Assembly (NCBI RefSeq): GCF_024399475.1
Contig: NZ_CP101620.1
Coordinates: 2,647,608 to 2,711,607 of the forward strand
Direction: 5' to 3'
DNA length: 64,000 nucleotides
From: Allocoprobacillus halotolerans
GTDB taxonomy: Bacteria > Bacillota_I > Bacilli_A > Erysipelotrichales > Coprobacillaceae
In this document: positions 37,448 through 45,520 of the stretch, in pieces
Layout: every line of letters begins with the position of its first letter
Numbering within the stretch: position 1 is the stretch's first letter
Position numbers and translations under genes: made by a program
Notes under the pieces: model-generated
What the model saw: the letters and a program-made list of their open reading frames with translations, nothing else
The model's database searches: none
What the model was told of the DNA's origin: nothing

Positions 37448-38137
37448 TTAAAACAACAATTGTTTAACAATAAAGACTGCTAAAACAATAAACACAATAA
37501 TAAAGACAATAATCACATAATTTAAAATTGTGACAAGTTTACTATCTTCTTCAACGTCCTCTTCTTCAACAATCGGTTCGTTTTGACGTTGTACTTGAGC
37601 CTCTTCTTGATGCTTAGGTTTTTCAACTTTTTCCGTCTTTTCTACTTTTTCACGTTTTGTTTTTTTCTTATCTTCCTTCATAAAATCAGCAACTGTTAAA
37701 CCTTCTTCATACTTTTTCAATTCTTCTGCATCTTCTTCAGGCGACATAGCTGCTAATTTTTCTAATAAAGACATTTTCTTTTGAGGTTCTGTTGGTTGTT
37801 GTGTTTCTAAAGATTGTGCATGTTGAGGCTGATGTTCTTCAGATTGCTTGATTTTATTTAAAATATCTAAGCGGGTATTGTATTGTTCTTTTCCCACATT
37901 GACTTTAGCCTCATTTAAAGCAGTTTTTATTTCTTCATTATCTGGTTTTAAAGTTTCATATGATAATGGTTCCATCAAAGTATCCTGAATATCTTTTTGA
38001 TGGTTATGTGGCAAAAATGATAAAAAATCATCCTCTTCATCTTCCTGTTCAAATGTCATTTGACGATCAATCGCCACTTCTTCTTTCATTTCATCTCTTA
38101 ATTCTTTGTATTTATTAATTCTTGTTTGTTTCTCCAT
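37448..38137 (-). CDS. Conserved acidic protein with C-terminal membrane anchor
   Basis: 229 residues, highly charged and repetitive (runs of Glu, Lys and Gln), low complexity between about 25 and 200, then one membrane helix at 205-226 (LVTILNYVIIVFIIVFIVLAV). It is probably a tail-anchored cytoplasmic protein or a signal-free membrane protein. I recognise no domain. It precedes cmk by 26 bases, so probably the same transcript; a role in envelope or division is guesswork. Confidence 0.6.
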   Translation of the reverse strand: MEKQTRINKYKELRDEMKEEVAIDRQMTFEQEDEEDDFLSFLPHNHQKDIQDTLMEPLSYETLKPDNEEIKTALNEAKVNVGKEQYNTRLDILNKIKQSEEHQPQHAQSLETQQPTEPQKKMSLLEKLAAMSPEEDAEELKKYEEGLTVADFMKEDKKKTKREKVEKTEKVEKPKHQEEAQVQRQNEPIVEEEDVEEDSKLVTILNYVIIVFIIVFIVLAVFIVKQLLF

Positions 38138-38244
38138 TTTACATCACCGTCCCCATTATAACATAACTATAAAAATTTATAAAATAAACTTTTAAAATAA
38201 TTCGATTTAGTATATAATAGTCGTATGAATAGGAGGTAATAAAA

Positions 38245-38427
38245 ATGTATAAAGTAAATGAAAATTGTATTGGTTGTGGTGCATGTACTGCCGTATGTCC
38301 AGAAGTTTTCGATTTAAACGCTGATAATGTAGCAGAAAACATCATTGGTGAAGTTCCTGCTGAATTAGAAGATGCAGCTAAAGAAGCTATGGAAACTTGC
38401 CCAGTAAGCGCAATTGTTAATGAATAA
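38245..38427 (+). CDS. fer: Small ferredoxin (first of two tandem copies)
   Basis: 60-residue electron carrier. Cysteines at 8, 11, 14, 18 and 52 (CIGCGACTAVCPEVF and METCPVSAIV) suggest one [4Fe-4S] cluster bound by three Cys of the first motif and the late Cys-Pro, as in Bacillus Fer. AATAGGAGGTAAT precedes the ATG and a TATAAT (38213-38218) lies upstream. Its first 36 coding bases are identical to those of the second copy at 38633. Confidence 0.92.
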   Translation: MYKVNENCIGCGACTAVCPEVFDLNADNVAENIIGEVPAELEDAAKEAMETCPVSAIVNE

Positions 38428-38428
38428 A

Positions 38429-38455
38429 ACATAAGAACCTTCGGGTTCTTTTTTT
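38429..38455 (+). terminator. Terminator after the first ferredoxin
   Basis: Stem AAGAACC-TTCG-GGTTCTT with a stable TTCG loop followed by T7. Confidence 0.85.
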
Positions 38456-38471
38456 CAAAAAGGAGAAAAAT

Positions 38472-38528
38472 ATGTTCAAAATTAATAAGGATCACTGTTT
38501 TGCATGTGGAATCTGTGAAGAACTTTAA
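38472..38528 (+). pseudogene. Truncated ferredoxin remnant of 18 codons
   Basis: GGAGAAA ribosome-binding site, ATG and a frame reading MFKINKDHCFACGICEEL, i.e. the first half-motif of a ferredoxin with three Cys, then TAA. A terminator follows at once. It is not a copy of the neighbouring genes but resembles a third ferredoxin cut short, so I read it as decay or a deletion remnant. Whether the 18-residue peptide is made is unknown. Confidence 0.55.
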
Positions 38529-38549
38529 AGAGCGATAACGCTCTTTTTA
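38527..38549 (+). terminator. Terminator after the ferredoxin remnant
   Basis: Perfect stem AAAGAGCG-ATAA-CGCTCTTT followed by TT, overlapping the remnant's stop. Confidence 0.75.
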
Positions 38550-38632
38550 TATACATTATTAACAATAATTAAAATCACTTTGAAAACTATTTTATTTTAT
38601 ATATAATAAATTTATGAATAGGAGGTCAAACA

Positions 38633-38815
38633 ATGTATAAAGTAAATGAAAATTGTATTGGTTGTGGTTGGTGTGTATCCTTATGTCCTGATGTTTTTCA
38701 AATCAATGATCATGATGTATCTGAAGTCATTGTAGACGAAATCTCCGATGGTTTAGAAGAAATTATCAAAGAGGCACAAGTGGCATGTCCAATGCAAGCC
38801 ATTGTGAAAAAGTAA
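38633..38815 (+). CDS. fer: Small ferredoxin (second copy)
   Basis: 60-residue ferredoxin with CIGCGWCVSLCPDVF and ACPMQAIVKK. Differs from the first copy mainly after residue 12 (Trp at 13 in place of Ala) and is more acidic. Same ribosome-binding context AATAGGAGGTC, so a tandem duplication is clear. It likely carries one [4Fe-4S] cluster. A bidirectional terminator follows. Confidence 0.9.
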   Translation: MYKVNENCIGCGWCVSLCPDVFQINDHDVSEVIVDEISDGLEEIIKEAQVACPMQAIVKK

Positions 38816-38835
38816 AAGTATTTTAAATATGTCAT

Positions 38836-38865
38836 AAAAAAGGAGCTGAAATCAGCTCTCTTTTT
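38836..38865. terminator. Bidirectional terminator after the second ferredoxin
   Basis: GAGCTGA-AA-TCAGCTC inverted repeat flanked by A and T runs, overlapping the stop of the converging gene at 38852. Confidence 0.75.
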
Positions 38866-39076
38866 CGTCTTTATGTCTATGATAAGTATTCATTTCTATT
38901 TCAATTAAATGTCTTTTCATTTCATTTTCTAATGGTCTAAAAAAACTAATTGTATGACATTTTTTACACCATATAAAATGAACTCCTTCTAATTCTTTAT
39001 ATTCAATAAAGGGTTCTGTTGCCCCACAGATACCACAAACATTCGTTTTTTCTGGTTCTAAAACAACACTACGCAT
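38852..39076 (-). CDS. Small zinc-ribbon-like protein, 74 residues
   Basis: Has two CxxC pairs, NVCGICGATEPF and IWCKKCHTISFF, spaced as in a zinc ribbon, and a charged tail with several His (MNTYHRHKDEKES). AAGGAGGATG precedes the start. Function unknown; the family is not recognised. Converges with the second ferredoxin. Confidence 0.65.
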   Translation of the reverse strand: MRSVVLEPEKTNVCGICGATEPFIEYKELEGVHFIWCKKCHTISFFRPLENEMKRHLIEIEMNTYHRHKDEKES

Positions 39077-39157
39077 TTTTCATCCTCCTTGCTTTTTATT
39101 ATAATCACTTTATTGTCTTCTTCAATAAACTTCATCATACAAATATCGACAAAAAAA

Positions 39158-39186
39158 GAATATCCTCATAAAGATATTCTCTATTA
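39158..39186 (-). terminator. Terminator after rluB, inside the uncorrected reading frame
   Basis: Stem GAATATC / GATATTC with 8-base loop followed by TTTTTTT on the minus strand. Because the uncorrected rluB frame runs through it, the true stop is probably upstream (39189). Confidence 0.75.
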
Positions 39187-39188
39187 TA

Positions 39189-39925
39189 CTATTTTTTAGC
39201 ATTTTTTTAGCCAAAGCCATTGCTTTTAATTCTTTGACTTCCTGTGGTTTTAACATACGATATTGTCCTGGTCTTAATCCTTTCAAATCAACACTACCAA
39301 CACGTAAACGATGTAATCTTTTCACAGGATGTTCAACAGCTTCAAACATTTTCTTAACTTGACGATTCTTTCCTTCAATCAATTTAATCATCAACATTGT
39401 TGTACCATGTTCTTCATCTTTACCAACAATTTTAATACGACATGGTAAAGTTTTGACACCATCTAAATAGACTCCTTTTTCTAACTGATGCACTGTCAAA
39501 CCACTAACTATTCCTTTGACACTGACTTCATAAACTTTTTCTAAATGTGATGAAGGATGCATCATTAAATTGGCAAACTCTCCATCATTACTCATCAACA
39601 ATAAACCAGAAGTATCATAATCCAATCTTCCTACTGGATAAATACGTTCTTTAACATCTTTAAAATAATCAATCACTGTCTTTCTGCCAAGTTCATCACT
39701 TAATGAACAAATACATCCTTTTGGTTTATAAAAAACATAATAAACTTTATTTTCACCTTGAAGAGATTTCCCATCCACCATGATTAAGTCTCCTCGTTTC
39801 ACTTTAAATCCCAGTTCACTGACGACTTCACCATTGACTTCGACTCTCCCTTGACGAATCAAATCTTCAGCTTTTCTTCTTGAAGTATATCCACTCGCCG
39901 CAATTGCTTTTTGTAGTCTTTCCAT
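39189..39925 (-). CDS. rluB: 23S rRNA pseudouridine synthase RluB (RsuA/RluB family), frameshifted near the end
   Basis: Makes pseudouridine in 23S rRNA. N-terminal S4-like RNA-binding domain (MERLQKAIAASGYTSRRKAE) then the catalytic core with VGRLDYDTSGLLLMSNDGEFAN, whose Asp is the nucleophile. GKNRQVKKMFEA follows. The A7 run at 39202-39208 appears one base short; restored, the protein ends ALAKKNAKK and stops at 39189, just before the terminator. As read, it runs to 39122 with an unlikely hydrophobic tail. Corrected length 245 residues. Follows spmB as in Bacillus dacB-spmA-spmB-rluB. Confidence 0.88.
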
Positions 39926-39969
39926 AGTATCCCGTCCTTTCCAGATACCATTATACATAATTTATTCAA

Positions 39970-40479
39970 TTATACAAACATTTTTAAATAAATTATAATC
40001 GCAAAAATAACTGATAAACAATCCATTGTTAAACCAATGGGCAAAGCATATCTTGTTTTTTTCATATGAATCGAAGAAAAATAAAGTGTCACAACATAAA
40101 AGGTTGTATCACTGCCACTTTGAATAAGAGTTGCTAAAAGACTTAAAGGATGATCAACACCAAATATTTCATAAAAAGAATATAAATAAGATAATGATGC
40201 ATTGGCACTGACTGGTCGCAATAAACCTAAAACCAATATATCTATAGGAATATGCAAAAGATTTAAAAGTGGAGAAAGAAAATGACTGAGTAAATCGATG
40301 GTGCCACTACTTTGGAGTAATTGAACAAAAATCATGAAAGCCATAAATGTCGTTAATAATGTTTTAAAGAGTTGAAAGGCATCTTTAACACCTTCTATAA
40401 AATAATCAAACAATGGTACACGTTTGATTAGACCATCAATAAAAACACATAACAATAAAATAAAAATGATTTTATTCAT
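39970..40479 (-). CDS. spmB: Spore maturation protein B
   Basis: Membrane protein needed for dehydration of the spore core. About 169 residues with several membrane helices and the nucleoside-recognition (gate) domain motifs, including LGLLRPVSANASLSYLYSF and LIQSGSDTTFYVVTLYFSS, which are SpmB signatures. GGGTGA stands six bases before the ATG at 40477-40479, overlapping the spmA stop by 8 bases. Confidence 0.92.
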   Translation of the reverse strand: MNKIIFILLLCVFIDGLIKRVPLFDYFIEGVKDAFQLFKTLLTTFMAFMIFVQLLQSSGTIDLLSHFLSPLLNLLHIPIDILVLGLLRPVSANASLSYLYSFYEIFGVDHPLSLLATLIQSGSDTTFYVVTLYFSSIHMKKTRYALPIGLTMDCLSVIFAIIIYLKMFV

Positions 40480-41041
40480 GATCAATCACCCTTTGAATGA
40501 CAAGTCCAATCACAATAATAGATACGCCAATCAACAACATATAAGGATAAAAAGCATAAATTTCAAGTGAACCCATCTGTTGCCTGATCATAAAAAGTGT
40601 TGAAGGGAATAGACATAATCCTGCTGTATTCACAATAACAAGTGTCAACATGGCTCGACTAGGATATTGAGGATGAGCGTTATGATTCTGTAATGTTTGA
40701 AAAGCTTTGAGACCACTAATTGTCGCTAAAGTCCCTAATCCTAAAAGATTGGCTATCATATTTGAAGATAAATAAGTATAGACTTCTTTGTCTTTAATAA
40801 TAGAACCATAAAGCAAATGAAAAAGAGGTTTCAATAAAAATGATAAATAATTCATAAAGCCTGTTTTTTCAATTATATTTAAAAAACCACCCCATAAACA
40901 AGCCGATAAAATAACATTTAAAAGTAAATCCCAAACCATATAAGGAGTATCCATCAATGCAACCATCATAGCTTCTTCTTGATGCCTTAACAACCCAATC
41001 AATAAGAAAATCACAACACACCATTTCCATATTCTAGCCAT
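40472..41041 (-). CDS. spmA: Spore maturation protein A
   Basis: Partner of SpmB, 189 residues, membrane protein with nucleoside-recognition gate domain: LLNVILSACLWGGFLNIIEKTG, the SSNMIANLLGLGTLATISGLKAFQ segment and LVIVNTAGLCLFPSTLFMIRQQ. AGGAGAATG precedes the ATG, which overlaps the dacB stop. Four genes dacB-spmA-spmB-rluB are thus translationally linked. Confidence 0.93.
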   Translation of the reverse strand: MARIWKWCVVIFLLIGLLRHQEEAMMVALMDTPYMVWDLLLNVILSACLWGGFLNIIEKTGFMNYLSFLLKPLFHLLYGSIIKDKEVYTYLSSNMIANLLGLGTLATISGLKAFQTLQNHNAHPQYPSRAMLTLVIVNTAGLCLFPSTLFMIRQQMGSLEIYAFYPYMLLIGVSIIVIGLVIQRVIDHE

Positions 41042-42044
41042 TGAAACATTCTCCTATTAACATCCTTGTATATTCAACAATCGTTGTCCAGAAACCTTTA
41101 TGTGAAACTTGATATATGGGTGTTTGATCAATACACACTTTTAAAATATCACCTTGTGATTGTAAAGATACATTTTGACTTTCTTTACCACAATAATAAA
41201 TATCTTGATCAATCAAAAAAGAATGTCCATGATATTGATAAATGCCTTTTGAAAGTACTAAAACATTTTGATACTTTTCAAAGCATTCTTCATATTTTTG
41301 TTGATGAAACTCAAAATCATTTCCACAATTAAAAGTCACAATAATTAATGAAATATCATCTTTAATAGCACGTGTTACCAGTGTTCTTTTGGCTTTTTTG
41401 GTATAACCAGTTTTTCCCCCTACACAATATTCATACTCATTTAAAAGCCTATTTTTATTATGCCATGTTCCCCCACCATCTTCACGATGGTAAGTTTCTT
41501 TCATCACAATATCATTAAAAATTGGGTTTTGACTACAATAGGCCATCAACAAAGCCATATCATAAACACAGGATTGATTGCCATTATCTTCTTCATCTAA
41601 ACCCGTTGGATTAGAAAAATGCGTTTTCGTCATATGAAGCTCTTGTGCTTTTTGATTCATCATTTCAACAAACTCTTCAATGCTGCCTCCAACATTTTTC
41701 GCAATCACATTGGCTGCATCATTACCACTTCTTAATAATAAGCCATGTAATAAATCTCTAAGATTAATGCGGTCACCTATATGTATATAGATTCCACTTC
41801 CCCATGCCTCATTCACTTCTTCGCCTATTTCATATTCATCATCTAAATTACCATTTTCAATCGCCACTATGGCTGTCATAATTTTAGAGATGGATGCGAC
41901 ACTTTGGACATATTCTGTATTTTTTCCCTCTAGTACATTTTGATGTGTACTTTCCATGACAATATAAGCCTTACCTTGAAAATTCACAGCACGAACTTGA
42001 ACAATACATAGTAGAAAACATAAAAAAAACACACATTTTTTCAT
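41034..42044 (-). CDS. dacB: D-alanyl-D-alanine carboxypeptidase, DacB/DacF type
   Basis: Secreted peptidase that trims pentapeptides of spore cortex or cell wall. 336 residues: signal peptide (MKKCVFFLCFLLCIVQVRA), SISKIMTAIVAIE (SxxK, catalytic Ser near 53), LLLRSGNDAANVIA (SxN) and GGKTGYTKKAKRTL (KTG), all motifs of class C penicillin-binding proteins. AGGTGATACG precedes the ATG. With spmA/spmB it forms the spore-cortex operon known from Bacillus. Confidence 0.94.
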   Translation of the reverse strand: MKKCVFFLCFLLCIVQVRAVNFQGKAYIVMESTHQNVLEGKNTEYVQSVASISKIMTAIVAIENGNLDDEYEIGEEVNEAWGSGIYIHIGDRINLRDLLHGLLLRSGNDAANVIAKNVGGSIEEFVEMMNQKAQELHMTKTHFSNPTGLDEEDNGNQSCVYDMALLMAYCSQNPIFNDIVMKETYHREDGGGTWHNKNRLLNEYEYCVGGKTGYTKKAKRTLVTRAIKDDISLIIVTFNCGNDFEFHQQKYEECFEKYQNVLVLSKGIYQYHGHSFLIDQDIYYCGKESQNVSLQSQGDILKVCIDQTPIYQVSHKGFWTTIVEYTRMLIGECFNG

Positions 42045-42081
42045 CGTATCACCTATAATACTATATGAAATAAAAAGTGTG

Positions 42082-42612
42082 TTATGATTTTTTCTTCCAT
42101 TCAGGATGTTGATTAATATATTTTATTGTAGCATCCAATCCATAATCATGAAGATAATGTAAAAGATGTTCCAAAAATCGACGTGTTTGAGGATGCATAA
42201 TATAGGAATGTTTGCCATTTTCATAATAGGCCAAAGGAAAGGTATCTTTATATTTTGAACCTTGATATGTTTGGCTGGCTGCAACACGATCACAAAACAT
42301 TTCTAAAACATAACGTGTTGGCATCTTTGCCGGTAATAAACCATCACGTGTAAAGTCAACCCAAAATTCCCAATGATGTTTATTTCTTCCTTTATGATGT
42401 AACCACGCTAATGAGTATCCTTTTTCACGACGTTCTACAGAATTAGGAGATTTATCCCCTTGATAATAATATATACCTGTTGAAAATTCACACCATGAAT
42501 ATTTTGACATATCATGTAGTAAACCTTGTTTATATAAACCAATACGAAAACATAGTTTCATAACTTTCCATTTATGTTTTGTGATAGTTTTGAAATGTCC
42601 TAAAATTTTCAT
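42082..42612 (-). CDS. DUF5662 family protein
   Basis: 176 residues with ITKHKWKVMKLCFRIGLYKQGLLHDMSKYSW near the N-terminus and SLAWLHHKGRNKHHWEFWVDF, a His-rich pattern typical of DUF5662. The function of this family is not known to me. GGTGATTTG precedes the ATG at 42610-42612. Separate from dacB by 38 bases, upstream of it. Confidence 0.75.
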   Translation of the reverse strand: MKILGHFKTITKHKWKVMKLCFRIGLYKQGLLHDMSKYSWCEFSTGIYYYQGDKSPNSVERREKGYSLAWLHHKGRNKHHWEFWVDFTRDGLLPAKMPTRYVLEMFCDRVAASQTYQGSKYKDTFPLAYYENGKHSYIMHPQTRRFLEHLLHYLHDYGLDATIKYINQHPEWKKKS

Positions 42613-42679
42613 CAAATCACCCGTATTTAGTATACAATGTTTTATATTTTATGTAAATCTCTTTATTTTTTTCAAACAG

Positions 42680-42688
42680 TGCTATAAT
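42680..42688 (+). promoter_or_regulatory. Extended -10 promoter of the two-helix membrane protein
   Basis: TGCTATAAT: TATAAT (42683-42688) with TG one base before it, about 30 bases upstream of the 42719 start. Confidence 0.5.
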
Positions 42689-42718
42689 GTAGTCAATGTG
42701 TAAGAGGAGGTTTGAGAG

Positions 42719-43090
42719 ATGTCAATTAAAGTTGATGTTCGCACAAATATTAATGACTATGAATTAACACTTGAAAAATGCTCTGAAATTATTACATTAT
42801 TACAAGACGCATATCAAAGCATTAGAAATGATATGTATGCTCGTTTTCTTAGTACAAGAACACTGATCAAAACATTAGCTGTTGTTGGATGTTTGATTGT
42901 TTTATATTTTTTAACACACAGTGCATTTTTCTTATATTCAACACCTATCTTTGTGATTGTTGCATTAATACTTGCGATAGGTTGTGCTGAATATATTATC
43001 ACACAGACACGTAAAGAAATAATTGTTCAATTACAACATTATAAACAAGCACGTGAACAATTATTACAATACGAAAAAATCAAGTTTTAA
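42719..43090 (+). CDS. Two-helix membrane protein of unknown function
   Basis: 123 residues. About 45 charged residues, two adjacent membrane helices (near 50-70 and 74-92: TLAVVGCLIVLYFLTH and FVIVALILAIGCAEYII), then a basic coiled-coil-like tail. It resembles no family I recognise. GAGGAGGTTTGAGAG precedes the ATG. Followed by a hairpin terminator. Confidence 0.6.
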   Translation: MSIKVDVRTNINDYELTLEKCSEIITLLQDAYQSIRNDMYARFLSTRTLIKTLAVVGCLIVLYFLTHSAFFLYSTPIFVIVALILAIGCAEYIITQTRKEIIVQLQHYKQAREQLLQYEKIKF

Positions 43091-43104
43091 TGACTTGATT
43101 TTCT
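43076..43104 (+). terminator. Terminator after the two-helix membrane protein
   Basis: Stem AAAATCAAG / CTTGATTTT with 9-base loop, overlapping the stop and followed by CTT. Confidence 0.6.
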
Positions 43105-43143
43105 TAAACACCCTTTATTTGCTTTATGCAATTTATATACATT

Positions 43144-43662
43144 TCAATCCATTTGACAGGACTTCACAAAATTCTTCACAGAAAAATGCTTAGGATTAAG
43201 ATATTGAACACCTTCATCAATCAGTTCAAATTTTTCATAATCAAATGGAATTCTTTCATTATATAAAAAATCATCATCTATCCACAAAGCAGGTAAAATA
43301 TATTGACGATATTGTTCATCATTTTGACATTCAAGACATTCTTTATCTAACGAATCCAAAGATATGTAATGAATATCATAATCCAACGTATCTTTCATAA
43401 AAGTTTCAAGATAATCATTTAAAATAAAAGCGACTCTATTGTCATAATAAACATAACCGATTAAATTATGATCAATGATTTCTACACAATCATCGTGGCT
43501 ATTTATTGATGCACCATAATAAACTGCATACCAATAAGAATCAGGATTTCCTGATTGAGATAGAAAATATTTTCCAACAATAGCTTCCAAATATCCACAC
43601 AGTGATAAACTTTGCGTTCTTGTATGATGACTTAACGAAAAAATATGACTTATATCTATCAT
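43144..43662 (-). CDS. Hypothetical soluble protein, 172 residues
   Basis: Starts MIDISHIFSLSHHTRTQSLSLCGY, with no membrane segment. Acidic overall, rich in Asp, Tyr and Leu, ending FVKSCQMD. Contains CLECQND near 110 as the only Cys pair. No family is recognised. AGGAGTGATT precedes the ATG. It lies downstream of a GNAT gene on the same strand. Confidence 0.55.
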   Translation of the reverse strand: MIDISHIFSLSHHTRTQSLSLCGYLEAIVGKYFLSQSGNPDSYWYAVYYGASINSHDDCVEIIDHNLIGYVYYDNRVAFILNDYLETFMKDTLDYDIHYISLDSLDKECLECQNDEQYRQYILPALWIDDDFLYNERIPFDYEKFELIDEGVQYLNPKHFSVKNFVKSCQMD

Positions 43663-43688
43663 ATAATCACTCCTATTACATCCATATA

Positions 43689-44168
43689 TTATTTAGCAAG
43701 TTCATCTAATGTATCACCAGATATTCTATATACTGTCCAATCTGACATAGACTGGGCACCTAATGACAAATAAAAATCAATACTTGATTGATTCCAATCA
43801 AGACACCACCATTCTAAACGTCCACATTGGCGTTCTTTGGCAATCATAGCTAATTTTTTTAATATTGCCTTTCCATAGCCTTTTCCTCTATATTCAGGTA
43901 AAACATATAAATCTTCTAAATATAAACCAGCTCTCCCTAAAAAAGTAGAAAAGTTATGAAAAAATAATGCAAAGCCTATTTCTTTTCCATTGATACAAGC
44001 AAAGATAACTTCTGACTTTTGTTTATCAAATAGCCATTCTAAAAGAGTATCTTCATTGGCTATCACTTCATCTAACATTTTTTCATATTCAGCAAGGTCT
44101 TTAATAAATTTTAAAATCAAGCCTACATCTTCTCTTTTCGCATATCTAAATGTTAATTCTGTATTCAT
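43689..44168 (-). CDS. GNAT-family N-acetyltransferase (diamine acetyltransferase-like)
   Basis: 159 residues: MNTELTFRYAKREDVGLILKFIKDLAEYEKM, then DLYVLPEYRGKGYGKAILKKLA (motif A, acetyl-CoA binding) and RLEWWCLDWNQSSIDFYLSLGAQ, a pattern seen in spermidine/spermine-type acetyltransferases. Substrate not assigned. TAGGAGATAT precedes the ATG at 44166-44168; a longer in-frame start has no ribosome-binding site. It overlaps slightly with the unsure membrane gene upstream. Confidence 0.85.
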   Translation of the reverse strand: MNTELTFRYAKREDVGLILKFIKDLAEYEKMLDEVIANEDTLLEWLFDKQKSEVIFACINGKEIGFALFFHNFSTFLGRAGLYLEDLYVLPEYRGKGYGKAILKKLAMIAKERQCGRLEWWCLDWNQSSIDFYLSLGAQSMSDWTVYRISGDTLDELAK

Positions 44169-44181
44169 CTTATATCTCCTA

Positions 44182-44798
44182 TCAAAGTGCATTTATAATC
44201 GTTATAACAATACCAATAATGGTAAGTGTTAATTTTCTCCATTTGTTCTCTTTAAATGATAAAATCATTATAGCAATAACATCAAAGCATAAGAAAAACT
44301 GCATGATTCTAGCAATCATGATAATTATATTGTTATTAACTTTTTCTTGTTTCACTTTTGTTAGATAAAACATCGAAAAAGGCATACTTCCAAGTAAAAA
44401 TATATAACCATAAACATTAAGAGAAACGATTCCCATTGGTGCAGCAAAAATCATAAAAGGTACAGGGATAAAAGTCATAAAAAATAATACAATAGCCAAG
44501 AGTCCACCAAAGAGATAAAGAGGAATCAAACTATATTTGACAAGCACTGCACAATTCAATAATTCTTCTCTTGTCATTATATCTTTTTGAAATTTCATCA
44601 TAATAAAACTCATAACACCTAAAAATAAAGGAAGAAAATTGATAATATCATTTGTATGTATGTCATGATTGAAGGATTGTTATTTTGTATTGTGATATGT
44701 TATGCAGGAATAAAAAGATATACATATAAAAGAATCACATACGCTAATGCCCACCAATATATCCATTTTGACATCAATGTATTCTTTTGATGATGCAT
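44182..44798 (-). pseudogene. Degraded multi-helix membrane protein gene
   Basis: A start at 44796-44798 with GGGGTGATGTC reads MHHQKNTLMSKWIYWW and a helix up to a stop after 32 codons. In another frame a membrane protein continues to 44182 (FLPLFLGVMSFIMMKFQKDI and about four helices). Joining them needs one base near 44700 and still leaves one in-frame TAA, so I call it a pseudogene with two lesions; the last 143 residues alone could still be made from a later start. Family unknown. Confidence 0.5.
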
Positions 44799-44835
44799 GA
44801 CATCACCCCTTACAATTTTTTATCAATATTATTTA

Positions 44836-45381
44836 TTATAATTCTTCTAATACTTTTCTGACATTGTGCGCAGCATCTTCTTGAATTTCAATTACCCTTG
44901 CACCTCTTGATTTAGCAACTTCTCTTAAATCAACAGCAATGGCTGTATGAAATGAACATCCAATAACCAAAAGTATATCATCTGGTTCTAAATCATAAAC
45001 CATTTGATAGGCTTTCGCATAATTAGGCGCAGGATCACCATATAATACAGGTTTATTATATAACATCCATGCCTCATCCATTTCATCATCTTCAGGTAAA
45101 CCACCATGTAATTCTAAAGCATCACTTCCCGCTATTTGATGTAAACCATCAATATTCATTGTAATAACAGGTATCTTATATTGGGCTAAAGCGATATGAG
45201 CATCATTTGGTTTTGCCCCATTCATATTGGTTTTTAACTGTCTAATGACTTCATTATATTCTTCATGATGTGTATTGGCAAAATCTCTAAATAACTTTTC
45301 TCTAATATCAGGCCTTTCCATAAATGTAGGAATGTGAGACTGTTTACTAATCCCTGCTCCTGTAAATGCTATAATCTTCAT
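44836..45381 (-). CDS. Short Sir2-like NAD-dependent deacylase
   Basis: 182 residues, much shorter than the usual 230-250. NAD-binding motifs are present: AFTGAGISKQSHIPTF, TMNIDGLHQIAG, the catalytic-His segment ALELHGGLP, and VIGCSFHTAIAVDL. The four zinc cysteines of ordinary sirtuins are missing, and the zinc module after ELHG is replaced by a short acidic loop. It may be an enzyme with another NAD-linked role. The start at 45379-45381 is favoured by AGGAGTGA at good distance. Confidence 0.82.
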   Translation of the reverse strand: MKIIAFTGAGISKQSHIPTFMERPDIREKLFRDFANTHHEEYNEVIRQLKTNMNGAKPNDAHIALAQYKIPVITMNIDGLHQIAGSDALELHGGLPEDDEMDEAWMLYNKPVLYGDPAPNYAKAYQMVYDLEPDDILLVIGCSFHTAIAVDLREVAKSRGARVIEIQEDAAHNVRKVLEEL

Positions 45382-45462
45382 TTTCATCACTCCTCGTTCC
45401 TTATTATATCATATTATCAAATTGAATGTTGATTAATTCTCTCAATCACAAAACATATTATC

Positions 45463-45490
45463 AAAAAACAACTACCATATTTGATAGTTG
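45463..45490 (-). terminator. Terminator after the DUF3267 gene
   Basis: Stem CAACTA / TAGTTG with T6 following on the minus strand, 30 bases after the stop at 45521. Confidence 0.55.
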
Positions 45491-45520
45491 CTTATTTTAA
45501 ACACTCTATTCAAAACAATT

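Noticed and set aside
38139-38495. 118-codon frame opposite the first ferredoxin
   Set aside because: It is the reverse complement of a clear ferredoxin gene and its terminator, with no own ribosome-binding site.
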